DNA of 64,000 nucleotides from the NCBI GenBank assembly GCA_965602225.1, contig CBFCYE010000012.1:1-64000 (forward strand), given 5' to 3'. The position numbers and the translations under genes were made by a program. Origin of the DNA: Tenderia sp965602225. GTDB lineage: Bacteria > Pseudomonadota > Gammaproteobacteria > Tenderiales > Tenderiaceae. The notes below the pieces were generated by a model. That model was not told the DNA's origin and did no database searches. It saw only the letters and a list, made by a program, of their open reading frames with translations. Of the stretch, positions 1 through 9,628 are shown one piece after another; positions within the stretch are counted from its first letter, which is position 1; each line of letters begins with the position of its first letter.

Positions 1-361
1 GCACTCTATCCATGGACAGCTATCGGACATACTTAAAATTACTTAATTGTTATAACTTTTTGGTTTATCATAATAAACTAATATTCATGCTCGCAGTAAA
101 TTGCACTACGAATTCAAAAATTTGTTATACCCAACGTCTAAAACGCTTTGGGGGTTTTAAACTCACCTGTTCGTCCCTGTTTACGGTTTATGACTTTACT
201 GCTTTAGCACTCAATCACCATCCTGGTTAATTAAAAGTGCTATGCGTTCTTTATAACAGAAATACCCGCACAGTTCATGCAAGTAATTTTTGCTGTCAAT
301 TAACAGGTGATTATTTCAATTGCGGGGCTTTATCTATTTAGGGTTTTCAGGGGAAGTGGGT
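1..361. other. Left edge without a recognisable gene
   Basis: I see no convincing gene here. A 72-codon open frame at 12-230 on the plus strand lacks a ribosome-binding site, and its translation resembles no family I know. The stretch is AT-rich and lies downstream of the leftward TonB receptor gene, so it may hold that gene's 3' region. Confidence 0.4.
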
Positions 362-2551
362 TTAGTGACCGAGGTGGTAACTTGCTTCGAGGTAGATAGC
401 GCGTCCTTCTAATGGATAATCATCAGGGATGGTGCCATCGCTGGGTTCGCGGACATCTTCATCGAAGGCATTCTTGATACTCGCAGCAAATGCCCAAGGT
501 GTATTTTGCTGTTGATTGCGCAATGAAATATCCACAGTAGTGTAATCATCAATAGCGCTTCGAGCATCACCTGTCGCACGTGCACGATCTGCTACCCAGT
601 TGGCTTGACCATAAACAGACCATGCCTGAGTGGCACGCCAGTTCGTGGCAACAAACAACTGCCGCCTGGGGGCATTTTGAATCACTACACCACTGTCAGC
701 ATCTTCGGAATATTGCAGGGCAAAATTTCCCTTTAGCTGAACATCATTATGAGCCTGCCAAGTCGCCTCGAATTCAAGCCCGTGACCTTCCTGCTTGCGA
801 TTATTCTGTGCCACAAAACTACTATCCAACTCGATGAGTTTGTCCGCCTGATAAGCAAAAATATTCAAGATGGTTTGCACATCAAAGGAAGGGCGGTAAT
901 CAAATACTAACTCCAACATGTCCAGCTCTTCTGGCTCAAGATTCACATTGCCTATAGTTACCGGGTTATTCTGGAAATAAAGCTCCGTCACACTCGGTGC
1001 CCTAAAGGCACGGCCATAAAGCAGTTTGCTTGTGAGGTTATAATCCATCGCCCAAACCAGGGCCAAACGCGGGTTGGTAGTGCTGCCAAAATCTGAATAA
1101 TCATCATAGCGAATGCCAGCGGTCAGCTCCCAATCTCGTGCCAAACGCAATTCATCCTGCAGGGAAAGATAATGTAAGGTCCGGCTGACATCAGGGGAAA
1201 AGATATCGGCTGTTCCTGTCACATCGCTCAAAGTGCCATTGACCGGACTCACTGTTCCATCGATGACACCCGGGCCAAAATTTTTGGTCTCTTTTGCAAC
1301 CAATTCATCGCGATCAACACCGAGCGCCAGCCGCAGCTGATGATCTTGCCATCCTTGGTAAATCCCGGCCACTTCAAAACGTGTCTCGGTCATCTCACCA
1401 CCTGGGTTACCCCAGAGGCCATCGGGAAAGCTAACCAGGCAGACAGGGCCGAAAACGGCATGGTTGGTCGGGCTACCACAACCTGGAGCGGTAAGCAGAT
1501 TGCCATCAGCGCCAATGGGAACCTCTGCGCCTGGAGGCAATAGCTGGTAAACAGACTGCTGATCATAGAGACGATAGGAAAGCCGCGAATCCATCTGCCA
1601 ATCAGTCAATAGCTGATCATCATTATAATCAAGCACTAGACTATAGTGATCACCGTTCTGACTACCGACAGGGTCCAATGCCTGAGCCACACCCGGCCCG
1701 ATACCGGCATCATTTAGATTCCAGCTGTTAAACCAGATATTCCATTGATTACGTTTTGCGGTAATCGATGTATTGAGTAGACGATATCGACTTGCCAATG
1801 GTCCTGGTGCCAAACTTGCGTTAGTACCAAAAAGTGCATCAAAACCTGTCTGTAAATCTGAATTGACGATGCGCCCATCATCACCATCACTACTGCTGTA
1901 TTCCAGACTCAGGCCAACATTCCAGCCATTAAAATCAGCACCGTGTTGCAGCCAGATCTCTTGGGTATCAAAAGACCCGGTTCGGGCGCCGACCACACTG
2001 CCGTCGATATCATCACCCTGTTTGATAATCACATTAATCACCCCGGCAAAGGCATCGGCACCAAACACGGCCGAACCTGGGCCACGCACCACCTCAATTC
2101 GGGCAATATTATCAACCGCCAGGCGAAACAGAGGCGGCCTTGAGCCAGTCAGAAACTCGTTAAACGGTAGACCATTTACGAGTAACAACACCTGGGAATT
2201 CCAATCGGTATGAATGCCGCGTATGGAATAAATACTGCCATTTCTATATTTATCCTTCGAAACATGCAGACCAGCCACAGTCGCCAGGGCTTCATCAAGA
2301 GTGCGGGCACCGCTGGCCTTGATCTCTTTGGCGGTGATAACCGAGGCAACTGATGGTGCCAAGTGAATTGGCTTTTGTGTGCCAGTGGCGATGCTGACCA
2401 TTTCTTCATCTTCATACAACAACATCAGATCTTCTTCTGCCATTACCAGCATCTCTGCCTGCACGGGTGAGCAGGCCAGCCCAATAAGCACCGCGAGTGT
2501 TGATGACAATTTATTATGTTTGGACAAATCAGACCTCATGCCTTTTGGCAT
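362..2551 (-). CDS. TonB-dependent outer-membrane receptor
   Basis: This 729-residue protein is an outer-membrane receptor that would import a bulky substrate using TonB energy. A basic, hydrophobic signal peptide ends near PVQA (about residue 32). A TonB-box-like EEMVSIATG follows, then a plug domain with VVRGPGSAVFGADAFAGVINVI, and a C-terminal beta-barrel ending in an aromatic-rich strand (EASYHLGH). The length suits the BtuB/CirA type of receptor. The substrate cannot be read from the sequence: no cobalamin riboswitch is visible upstream and no transport genes are adjacent. The start has only a weak ribosome-binding site; an internal ATG four codons later is an alternative. Confidence 0.85.
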   Translation of the reverse strand: MPKGMRSDLSKHNKLSSTLAVLIGLACSPVQAEMLVMAEEDLMLLYEDEEMVSIATGTQKPIHLAPSVASVITAKEIKASGARTLDEALATVAGLHVSKDKYRNGSIYSIRGIHTDWNSQVLLLVNGLPFNEFLTGSRPPLFRLAVDNIARIEVVRGPGSAVFGADAFAGVINVIIKQGDDIDGSVVGARTGSFDTQEIWLQHGADFNGWNVGLSLEYSSSDGDDGRIVNSDLQTGFDALFGTNASLAPGPLASRYRLLNTSITAKRNQWNIWFNSWNLNDAGIGPGVAQALDPVGSQNGDHYSLVLDYNDDQLLTDWQMDSRLSYRLYDQQSVYQLLPPGAEVPIGADGNLLTAPGCGSPTNHAVFGPVCLVSFPDGLWGNPGGEMTETRFEVAGIYQGWQDHQLRLALGVDRDELVAKETKNFGPGVIDGTVSPVNGTLSDVTGTADIFSPDVSRTLHYLSLQDELRLARDWELTAGIRYDDYSDFGSTTNPRLALVWAMDYNLTSKLLYGRAFRAPSVTELYFQNNPVTIGNVNLEPEELDMLELVFDYRPSFDVQTILNIFAYQADKLIELDSSFVAQNNRKQEGHGLEFEATWQAHNDVQLKGNFALQYSEDADSGVVIQNAPRRQLFVATNWRATQAWSVYGQANWVADRARATGDARSAIDDYTTVDISLRNQQQNTPWAFAASIKNAFDEDVREPSDGTIPDDYPLEGRAIYLEASYHLGH

Positions 2552-2640
2552 TACAGATTACTACTAATTCTATAGGTTATTTTTAGCGGGATTATTACTG
2601 AATGGCAATTCTTTATCTAGGCGACGATAGCTGGACAATA

Positions 2641-2675
2641 AAAAACCCAACACGCCTATGGCATGCCGGGTTTTT
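2641..2675 (-). terminator. Rho-independent terminator after fbp
   Basis: The arms AAAAACCC and GGGTTTTT flank an inner imperfect stem (CACGCC/GGCATG). Read on the minus strand, the hairpin follows the fbp stop by about 35 bases and ends in a T run. The A/T tracts on both sides would let it work in either direction. Confidence 0.75.
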
Positions 2676-2709
2676 GTCTTACTAAGTTAAAACTGGGTTG
2701 AAAGCTTGT

Positions 2710-3720
2710 TTAAGCTTTGTGGTAACCAACTAGCAGTTCAACTTCGTTCTTTGAACCCAAGATAACAGGCACACGCTGGTGAATGTCATTAGGTTTGATT
2801 TCCATGATGCGCTCATAGCCAGTGTGTGAAACACCACCGGCTTGCTCCACAATCATCGACATTGGGTTGGCTTCGTACATAATGCGCAGCTTGCCGCCCT
2901 TGGTTGGATCTTTTGTATCTTTCGGATACATGAAGATACCACCACGAACCAAGATACGATGAACTTCAGCAACCATTGAGGCAACCCAACGCATGTTGAA
3001 GTTCTCACCACGTGGGCCTTCAGTACCTGCAGTACACTCTTCAACATAACGCTGAACAGGTGCTTCCCAAAAACGCTGGTTAGAAGCGTTGATAGCAAAT
3101 TCACGTGTATCTTCAGGAATAGTCATATTTGGATGGGTCAGAATAAACTCACCAATGTTACGGTCCAGAGTAAAACCATTTACACCCTTACCAGTTGTCA
3201 ATACCAACATGGTTGAAGGACCGTATAGTGCATAGCCAGCACAGACCTGCTCAGTACCAGGAATCAGGAAATCTTCTTTAGTAGGGTTCTCAATGCCGTC
3301 TGGGCATTTGGTGATCGAGAAAATAGTACCCACAGAAATATTCACATCGATGTTAGAAGAACCATCCAATGGATCAAAAGACATCAAATACTTGCCTTTA
3401 GGGTATTGCGCAGGAATTGGGTAGATATCGTCTTCTTCTTCAGAAGCCATAGCAGCCAAGTGACCAGCCCATTCGTTAGACTTGATGAAGACTTCATTGG
3501 TGATGATATCGAGTTTCTTTTGGGTCTCACCTTGAATATTTTCAGATTCTGCAGCACCGGATATTCCGATAATTGAACCTTTTTCCACTAGGTTTGAGAT
3601 AACTTTACAAGCAGAAACAACATCATTCAGCAAAGAAGTAAAATCGCCAGTGGCGCCGGGCAGACGACGCTGCTCTTCGATGATGAACTGAGTTACTGAG
3701 ACTCCGTTATGCATAATCAT
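2710..3720 (-). CDS. fbp: Fructose-1,6-bisphosphatase, class I
   Basis: The enzyme hydrolyses fructose 1,6-bisphosphate to fructose 6-phosphate in gluconeogenesis, or in the Calvin cycle in autotrophs. It has 336 residues, normal for class I. The metal-binding signature FDPLDGSSNIDVNISVGTIF is intact, as are the acidic EEED motif before it and the GGIFMYPKD substrate region. It is monocistronic, with its own terminator downstream. The sequence AAGGA lies three bases before the first ATG and eight before a second ATG two codons later, so translation may start at 3714. No other Calvin-cycle gene is in the window, so a carbon-fixation role cannot be inferred. Confidence 0.95.
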   Translation of the reverse strand: MIMHNGVSVTQFIIEEQRRLPGATGDFTSLLNDVVSACKVISNLVEKGSIIGISGAAESENIQGETQKKLDIITNEVFIKSNEWAGHLAAMASEEEDDIYPIPAQYPKGKYLMSFDPLDGSSNIDVNISVGTIFSITKCPDGIENPTKEDFLIPGTEQVCAGYALYGPSTMLVLTTGKGVNGFTLDRNIGEFILTHPNMTIPEDTREFAINASNQRFWEAPVQRYVEECTAGTEGPRGENFNMRWVASMVAEVHRILVRGGIFMYPKDTKDPTKGGKLRIMYEANPMSMIVEQAGGVSHTGYERIMEIKPNDIHQRVPVILGSKNEVELLVGYHKA

Positions 3721-3870
3721 GTTCCTTATATATAGAGTATGAAAGCTTGGTCGAAAATCTTAATTGCGGCTATTATCCTGATTTCGCCCTATAAAAGAAA
3801 GTCGAAATCGCTTTGCCTTCTTCTGCCAGGCTATAATGCCGGGCACAAAACCTAGACAGATCAAATTCTT

Positions 3871-5067
3871 ATGAATATCCCGGCTAAATTGAAACTCCGT
3901 AAAAATGAAGAACGCCGCCTCCGTGCCGGTCATCTGTGGGTATTCAGCAACGAAGTCGATACCAAGGCCACGCCGCTGGATCAGTTCAGCCCCGGCGATC
4001 AGGTTCAAGTTATTGATTCATCAGAAAAATTTATAGGTAATGCCTATATCAATCCGCACTCGCTGATCAGCGCTCGGCTGTTCAGTCGGAATAAAAACTG
4101 CCAACTTGATCAAACACTGCTGGCTCAGCGCTTCAGGGTGGCCTTGAGTCTGCGCGAACGACTGTTCCCAGACCCTTATTACCGCCTGGTGTTTGGTGAA
4201 AGTGACGCCCTGCCCGGCCTGGTGATCGATAGATTTGGCGATGTGTTGAGTGTGCAGATCAGCACCGCCGGCATGGAGGTACATAAGGAGGCCATCATTG
4301 CCGCGCTGGATGAGGTGCTGAAACCAAAGACCATCATTCTGCGCAACGACACATCGATGCGGACGCATGAGGGCCTGCCCAGCTATGTCGAAACAGCCCT
4401 GGGTGAAACGCCCGAGATGATCGACATCATCGAAAACGGTTGCCACTTTCAGGCCCCGGCCCTGAGTGGACAAAAGACCGGCTGGTTTTATGACCACCGT
4501 CTCAATCGCGAACGGGCCACCCATTACGTCAAAGGTCTGCGAGTGCTGGATGTGTTCAGTTATATGGGGGCCTGGGGTATTCCGGCGGCGGTCAGTGGTG
4601 CCAGCGAAGTATTCTGCATCGATTCGTCGGCCACAGCACTGGATCAGGTTGAAGCTAACGCCGCACTCAACAATGTTGCCGACAAAGTCACCACCATTGA
4701 AGGCGATGCCTTTGCTGCACTCAAGGAGTTGCGTGAGGACAAACAGCGTTTCGATGTGATCCTGCTTGATCCGCCCGCCTTCATCAAACGCCGCAAAGAT
4801 GCCAAACCGGGACTAGAGGCCTATCGCCGTATCAACCTGTTGGCGATGCAGCTGCTAAATAGTGATGGCCTGCTGGTATCGGCCTCATGTTCGCACCATC
4901 TTGAACGCTCTCGTCTGCAAGAGGTACTGCTTAAAAACAGCCGTCATCTGGATAAAAATATGGCGCTACTGGAACAAGGCCACCAGGGCCCGGACCACCC
5001 CATCCACCCGGCCATTCCGGAAACCGATTATCTCAAGGCCTTATTCTGTCGGCTCACACCGAACTAA
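3871..5067 (+). CDS. rlmI: 23S rRNA m5C1962 methyltransferase RlmI
   Basis: The 398-residue protein (E. coli RlmI is 396) would methylate C1962 of 23S rRNA using S-adenosylmethionine. An N-terminal PUA RNA-binding domain covers about residues 1-80 (KNEERRLRAGHLWVFSNEVD). A Rossmann methyltransferase domain follows, with the SAM motif VLDVFSYMGAWG, the motif IV LLDPPAF, and the SCS motif carrying the catalytic cysteine. The gene starts 150 bases from divergent fbp. Length and motif order fit RlmI better than the related RlmK part of RlmKL. Confidence 0.9.
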   Translation: MNIPAKLKLRKNEERRLRAGHLWVFSNEVDTKATPLDQFSPGDQVQVIDSSEKFIGNAYINPHSLISARLFSRNKNCQLDQTLLAQRFRVALSLRERLFPDPYYRLVFGESDALPGLVIDRFGDVLSVQISTAGMEVHKEAIIAALDEVLKPKTIILRNDTSMRTHEGLPSYVETALGETPEMIDIIENGCHFQAPALSGQKTGWFYDHRLNRERATHYVKGLRVLDVFSYMGAWGIPAAVSGASEVFCIDSSATALDQVEANAALNNVADKVTTIEGDAFAALKELREDKQRFDVILLDPPAFIKRRKDAKPGLEAYRRINLLAMQLLNSDGLLVSASCSHHLERSRLQEVLLKNSRHLDKNMALLEQGHQGPDHPIHPAIPETDYLKALFCRLTPN

Positions 5068-5153
5068 TAACTTTGTAGGACGCCCCCTAAAATTCGATCA
5101 GCCAGCGCGGCTTTAGCGGATTTTTAGAGGTGCCCTGTATATACTAGGCAGCT

Positions 5154-5945
5154 ATGTTGACATACCCTGATATTGATCCGGTTGCACTCTCGCTTGGCCC
5201 CCTGAAAGTCCACTGGTACGGCATTATGTACCTGGTTGGTTTTGGTGCGGCCTGGTGGCTGGGCAACCTGCGCGCCAAGCTGCCCAACTCGCCCTTAACC
5301 GCGGAACAGGTCTCTGATCTGATTTTTTATGGTGCTTTAGGTGCGGTGTTGGGTGGCCGAATTGGTTACATCTTGTTCTATGATTTCGCTAACTACCTCG
5401 ATAATCCGCTAAATATCTTTAAAGTCTGGCAAGGTGGTATGGCCTTTCATGGTGGCCTGATTGGTGTGGCTGTGGCGATGTGGATTTACAGTCGCAAACT
5501 CAATTTACGGTTTTTTATCCTGACTGATTTCCTCATACCGCTAGTGCCGGTTGGGCTAGGCGCAGGCCGAATCGGTAACTTTATCAACGGTGAACTATGG
5601 GGCCGTACCACCGATGTGCCTTGGGGAATGGTCTTTCCTTATGCCGGTGAGCTTCCGCGTCATCCATCGCAACTGTATCAGGCCGGCATGGAAGGCCTCT
5701 TCCTGTTTCTCATCATCTGGTTTTATTCGAGTAAACCCAGACCAACCATGGCAGTATCTGGACTGTTTCTGATCTGTTACGGTATTTTCCGCATCGTCGC
5801 CGAATTCTTCCGCCAGCCTGATGCCCATATTGGTTATCTCGCCTTTGACTGGTTGACCGAGGGACAATTGCTGTCGCTGCCCATGCTTATTATCGGCGCA
5901 GTGCTAATGCTGTTTGCCTATAGGCGCCAAACACAAACAACCTGA
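5154..5945 (+). CDS. lgt: Prolipoprotein diacylglyceryl transferase
   Basis: Lgt transfers diacylglycerol from phosphatidylglycerol to the lipobox cysteine of prolipoproteins, the first step of lipoprotein maturation at the inner membrane. The 263 residues form about seven membrane segments. The family signature is visible as GLGAGRIGNFINGELWGR around residue 140, and the early HWYGIMYL motif (His about 21) is present. It precedes thyA by 21 bases, the common lgt-thyA arrangement of proteobacteria. At least five proteins in this window carry lipoboxes and would be substrates. Confidence 0.96.
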   Translation: MLTYPDIDPVALSLGPLKVHWYGIMYLVGFGAAWWLGNLRAKLPNSPLTAEQVSDLIFYGALGAVLGGRIGYILFYDFANYLDNPLNIFKVWQGGMAFHGGLIGVAVAMWIYSRKLNLRFFILTDFLIPLVPVGLGAGRIGNFINGELWGRTTDVPWGMVFPYAGELPRHPSQLYQAGMEGLFLFLIIWFYSSKPRPTMAVSGLFLICYGIFRIVAEFFRQPDAHIGYLAFDWLTEGQLLSLPMLIIGAVLMLFAYRRQTQTT

Positions 5946-5966
5946 TTAATTACGAGTACTAAAACC

Positions 5967-6800
5967 ATGCAGCAATATCTTGATTTAATGCGTCATGTTT
6001 ATGAAAAGGGTGACCGCAAGGAAGACCGCACCGGTACTGGCACGGTCAGTGTTTTTGGTTATCAAATGCGCTTTGATCTGAGTGAGGGCTTTCCGCTGGT
6101 AACCACCAAAAAGTGTCATCTGCGCTCCATCATTCATGAGCTGCTGTGGTTTATCAAGGGCGAGACCAATACCAAGTACCTGAAAGACAACGGCGTGAGC
6201 ATCTGGGATGAGTGGGCCACAGAAGCAGGTGATCTGGGTCCGGTGTATGGCAAACAATGGCGTTCATGGGACACACCCGATGGCCGCGTGATTGACCAAC
6301 TCAGCGACCTGATTCAACAGATCAAAAACAAACCCGATTCACGCCGCTTGATTGTCAGTGCCTGGAATCCGGCCGATCTGCCCAATGAGTCCATCAGCCC
6401 ACAGGCCAATGTTGAAGAGGGCCGCATGGCACTGGCACCTTGCCATGCCTTTTTCCAGTTTTATGTAGTTGATGGCAAACTCTCTTGCCAGCTGTATCAG
6501 CGCAGCGCCGATATCTTTTTGGGCGTGCCGTTCAATATCGCCTCATATGCCATGTTTACCATGATGATTGCCCAGGTCTGTGGCCTTGAGCCAGGTGACT
6601 TTGTGCATACCTTTGGTGATGCCCATCTCTACCTCAATCACCTGGAACAAACCGAGACTCTGCTGGCACGCAAGCCCTTCCCGCTGCCGCAGATGAAACT
6701 CAATCCAAATGTGAAGGACATCTTCGATTTCAAGTTTGAAGACTTTGAGCTGGTGGGTTATGAATCTCACCCACACATCAAAGCACCCATTGCGATATAG
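5967..6800 (+). CDS. thyA: Thymidylate synthase
   Basis: ThyA methylates dUMP to dTMP with methylene-tetrahydrofolate. The catalytic cysteine is Cys159 in LAPCHAFFQFYV, and the phosphate-binding DSRRLIVSAWN and the C-terminal HPHIKAPIAI are present. At 277 residues it is 13 longer than E. coli ThyA; the excess is an insertion between SAWNPADLP and MALAPCH, just before the active-site loop. Similar insertions occur in other ThyA proteins, so the enzyme should be active. It lies between lgt and folA in one transcription unit; folA recycles the dihydrofolate it makes. Confidence 0.96.
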   Translation: MQQYLDLMRHVYEKGDRKEDRTGTGTVSVFGYQMRFDLSEGFPLVTTKKCHLRSIIHELLWFIKGETNTKYLKDNGVSIWDEWATEAGDLGPVYGKQWRSWDTPDGRVIDQLSDLIQQIKNKPDSRRLIVSAWNPADLPNESISPQANVEEGRMALAPCHAFFQFYVVDGKLSCQLYQRSADIFLGVPFNIASYAMFTMMIAQVCGLEPGDFVHTFGDAHLYLNHLEQTETLLARKPFPLPQMKLNPNVKDIFDFKFEDFELVGYESHPHIKAPIAI

Positions 6801-6807
6801 GCGCCTT

Positions 6808-7293
6808 ATGAAGATTTCCATCATCGCCGCCATGGCCGATAACCGGGTAATTGGTATTAACAACCAGCTGCCCTGGGATCTGCCCGCCGATATGAAATGG
6901 TTTCGGCAAAACACCATGGGCAAGCCAGTGCTGATGGGGCGTAAGACTTATGATTCCATTGGCAGACCTTTGCCGAAACGGCGCAATATTGTCATTAGCC
7001 GTGACGAATCACTCAAGATTGAGGGTTGTGAGGTGGTCAGCAGTGCTGAAGATGCTTTTGAGCTTTGCAGCGCTGAGGAAGAGGTGATGGTTATTGGTGG
7101 TGCATCATTCTATGAACAAACCCTGCCACAGGCAGATCGCCTTTATCTAACGCTGGTTCACAGCGAGATTGATGGTGATGCCTGGTTTCCTGAGGTTAAC
7201 TTCAAACAATGGCAAGAGCTGGAACGCATTGACCATCAAGCGGATGAGGCCAATGCGTTCGATTATAGCTTTTTGATTCTGGAACGAATCTAG
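6808..7293 (+). CDS. folA: Dihydrofolate reductase
   Basis: FolA reduces dihydrofolate to tetrahydrofolate with NADPH, completing the thymidylate cycle with the adjacent thyA. I place the start at the ATG at 6808, giving 161 residues (E. coli 159), because the family begins MKISIIAAMADNRVIG; an in-frame upstream extension would overlap thyA. Visible elements are the NNQLPWDLPADMKWF substrate region with the proton-relay acid Asp28, the GRKTYDSIGRPLPKR cofactor region, and VIGGASFY. Its TAG stop overlaps the stop of the convergent gene in the shared palindrome CTAG. Confidence 0.95.
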   Translation: MKISIIAAMADNRVIGINNQLPWDLPADMKWFRQNTMGKPVLMGRKTYDSIGRPLPKRRNIVISRDESLKIEGCEVVSSAEDAFELCSAEEEVMVIGGASFYEQTLPQADRLYLTLVHSEIDGDAWFPEVNFKQWQELERIDHQADEANAFDYSFLILERI

Positions 7294-7847
7294 TGAATGG
7301 TACGGGCCTCGGCGGCCTTTTCTTCGATTGTTGCTGCCTCAGCCACTGCAGGTGAGACTTCAGTTTCTGCCTCAGACTCGGCTTCTGGTTTTGATTCAAG
7401 GGCTGATTCCGGCTCAGCGCTAATTTCTTCAGTTGCGGCTTGTGGCTCTGGGCTTGCTTCTTCAACATCGGCTTTTGCTTCACTAGCCGCTGAGGTGGTT
7501 GAGCTTTCCAATTTCTCACCCTCGCCTTCCAGAACCTTGGTTTCAGCTGTTAGACCCTTAAGCTTTGCCACCTGATCACCACAAAGCTGTTCTGAACTAT
7601 TGGCCAGATGCTCATAGACCTCACGATAATCGTTGGTGAGCTGGTTGAACAGTGTCGCGGTTTTCTCAAAATGGCCCGTTACCTGACCACGATATTGCTG
7701 CATATCCTGATCGGCCTGTGCCAGGCTTTCTTCCAGCTCTTTGACCCTTGGTGCCGAGGCATCAGCTTTATTGCGACCTATAAAAAAACCAAGCAAAACA
7801 CCGACTGCCAGCATGCTGGCTAAAATCAACCAAATATACGCTTCCAT
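7290..7847 (-). CDS. zapG: YhcB/ZapG-like membrane protein (DUF1043)
   Basis: This is a 185-residue single-pass membrane protein. An N-terminal helix (about residues 3-24, IWLILASMLAVGVLLGFFIG) is followed by the basic GRNKAD and a coiled-coil region with TATLFNQLTNDYREVYEHLANSSEQLC, the hallmark of DUF1043. E. coli YhcB (ZapG) is linked to cell division and envelope growth. The protein is longer than E. coli YhcB (about 132 residues) because of an acidic Ala/Glu-rich tail from about residue 100. It converges on folA with a 4-base overlap. Confidence 0.8.
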   Translation of the reverse strand: MEAYIWLILASMLAVGVLLGFFIGRNKADASAPRVKELEESLAQADQDMQQYRGQVTGHFEKTATLFNQLTNDYREVYEHLANSSEQLCGDQVAKLKGLTAETKVLEGEGEKLESSTTSAASEAKADVEEASPEPQAATEEISAEPESALESKPEAESEAETEVSPAVAEAATIEEKAAEARTIH

Positions 7848-7903
7848 ATCCCCACCTTGTCTGTTTTATCACTGAATATCCAAGAGTATGCCTCCGCTTA
7901 TCT

Positions 7904-7920
7904 GCGGTCAAGATGACCGC
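7904..7920. promoter_or_regulatory. Perfect inverted repeat between divergent genes
   Basis: GCGGTCA-AGA-TGACCGC is a perfect 7-bp inverted repeat with a 3-base centre. It lies in the 179-base gap between divergent zapG and the HDOD gene. It could be a repressor or activator operator or a small RNA hairpin. There is no T run, so it is not a typical terminator. Confidence 0.35.
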
Positions 7921-8026
7921 GTTAGTGCCGATGTTATTTAGTGCAGAGAATGATTAGATTTAATCACTTGGATTATTTTCTTCGGAATGATTTTAGGTAC
8001 AGATTAAAACCATAACTGGATCATGG

Positions 8027-9592
8027 ATGACCGTTAGTAAACAAAAAACTCTTGAACTGCTTAGCTCAAAAATCGAGCAGCAAGGCGATTTGCCTGTATT
8101 CAGCGCGTCTGTCAATCGTATCTGTACTGCCAGCTCTGACCCTGAGTTTGATGTTATGTCTCTATCTCAGGAGGTACTCAAAGATGCCAGCCTGAGTATT
8201 AAGCTATTGCGACTCGCCAATTCACCCTATTACAGTCGTGGCACTGGCAAGATTGGAGTGGTCTCCAGGGCCATAGTCCTGCTTGGTTTTGATACTGTCA
8301 AAAACCTTAGCCTGACCATGAAGATGATCGAAAGCTTCCAAAATGAGCATCCTGGTATTGATATGTACAGATTGCTGGTTAAGGCATTTATATCTGCCGC
8401 CTTTGTCCGTGATCTTGCCTTAAAGATCGGTGTAAAAGATGCTGAAGAATCCTATACCTGTGCCCTGCTGCATGAATTGGGCGAGATTTCTGTTGCTACC
8501 TATTTGCCTGATAAATACCTCGAGATTGAACAACTCAACAATGATGATGTTGAATCTAGCGCTGAAAATGAGCAAAAGGTTCTCGGTTCCAGCATGCTGG
8601 GCATAGGTAAGGAACTTGCCAACAGCTGGAATTTCTCTTCTATGGTTGTTTCTACTATGGATAACGAACCGGTAAAAATACAAGGTCAGATTACCAAGAC
8701 TCTAGACTTGAATAAGGTGCTTAGCAGCATATCTTCAAAACTCGTTGGTTCTCTCTATACGGATGCCCCTCCAAAAGACGCCAACATGCGTGAAATGTTG
8801 GTTGATCTTTCAACCGCTACTGGAATTAAGCTTGATGTGATTAGTACCTCTTTAACCGAATCATTCAAAATGTCCTGTGAACTTGGTAAGGCATACGGAC
8901 TTTCTGCTAAAAACCTCAAACCTGTTGTCGCCGAAACAGGTGATGAGGGGCGCGATAAACTTGCTAGCCAATTTTCATTTCTTGTCGCTAATCATTTCCC
9001 AACTCAAGCGTCTACCAGCTCAACAGCAGAAGAAAATATAAATACTGAAGACAATACTGTTTCTGAGTCAAATGAATTAGCGGTTGATCATGAGCTTCAA
9101 TTACAGTTTATTCAGGAGATTACAGCTCTAATAATCGATTCAGCTAAGCTCAATACTGTTTTGATAAAAATACTCGAAGGCGTTCATGTCGCGGCTGGTT
9201 TTCCCCGCGTTTTGCTTTGTCTGCTTGGCATGGATAGAAAGTCGTATTCCGGTCGAATTGCAATTGGCACTGATAAGGATTTAATGAAAGAATATTTTAA
9301 TTTGCCTGTCGACCCTAAAAGCGATATTTTTTCACGCGTCATTATTGAAGGATCAGATGTATTTGTAGAAAACAGTCATGATGAGCGCTGGGAAAATCTT
9401 CTGCCAAAAAAATATCATAGTCGAATAAATTCCAACGGCTTTGTTGCGGCACCTTTAAAATCTGGTCAAAAGCCAATTGGTTTTGTATATGCTGACATGG
9501 GGCCATCAAAACAGCAGATCACTGAAAATCAGCATCGAGCTTTTATTCAATTTATTGCACAGGCACGACTTGCGTTTCAAACCTGTCGTTAA
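8027..9592 (+). CDS. HDOD-domain signalling protein with C-terminal GAF-like region
   Basis: The 521-residue soluble protein begins with an HDOD domain (about residues 15-215). It is recognised by LPVFSASVNRIC, the SLSIKLLRLANSPYYSRG motif and SRAIVLLGFDTVKNL, with the degenerate histidine positions expected of this non-catalytic HD relative. A Ser/Thr-rich linker (about 325-350) follows. The C-terminal part (about 360-520) has a GAF-like pattern, with FVAAPLKSGQKPIGFVYADMG near its end. HDOD proteins usually act in signalling, often with two-component or cyclic-di-GMP systems. The ligand is unknown. Confidence 0.8.
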   Translation: MTVSKQKTLELLSSKIEQQGDLPVFSASVNRICTASSDPEFDVMSLSQEVLKDASLSIKLLRLANSPYYSRGTGKIGVVSRAIVLLGFDTVKNLSLTMKMIESFQNEHPGIDMYRLLVKAFISAAFVRDLALKIGVKDAEESYTCALLHELGEISVATYLPDKYLEIEQLNNDDVESSAENEQKVLGSSMLGIGKELANSWNFSSMVVSTMDNEPVKIQGQITKTLDLNKVLSSISSKLVGSLYTDAPPKDANMREMLVDLSTATGIKLDVISTSLTESFKMSCELGKAYGLSAKNLKPVVAETGDEGRDKLASQFSFLVANHFPTQASTSSTAEENINTEDNTVSESNELAVDHELQLQFIQEITALIIDSAKLNTVLIKILEGVHVAAGFPRVLLCLLGMDRKSYSGRIAIGTDKDLMKEYFNLPVDPKSDIFSRVIIEGSDVFVENSHDERWENLLPKKYHSRINSNGFVAAPLKSGQKPIGFVYADMGPSKQQITENQHRAFIQFIAQARLAFQTCR

Positions 9593-9628
9593 TCTTTACT
9601 TTTTTAATATTAAAGTTAAGATGGCTAC

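Noticed and set aside
12..230. 72-codon open frame at the left edge
   Set aside because: No ribosome-binding site, no family resemblance, low-complexity AT-rich composition.
2552..2709. Cobalamin riboswitch upstream of the TonB receptor
   Set aside because: No B12-box-like sequence seen; the only structure is the fbp terminator.
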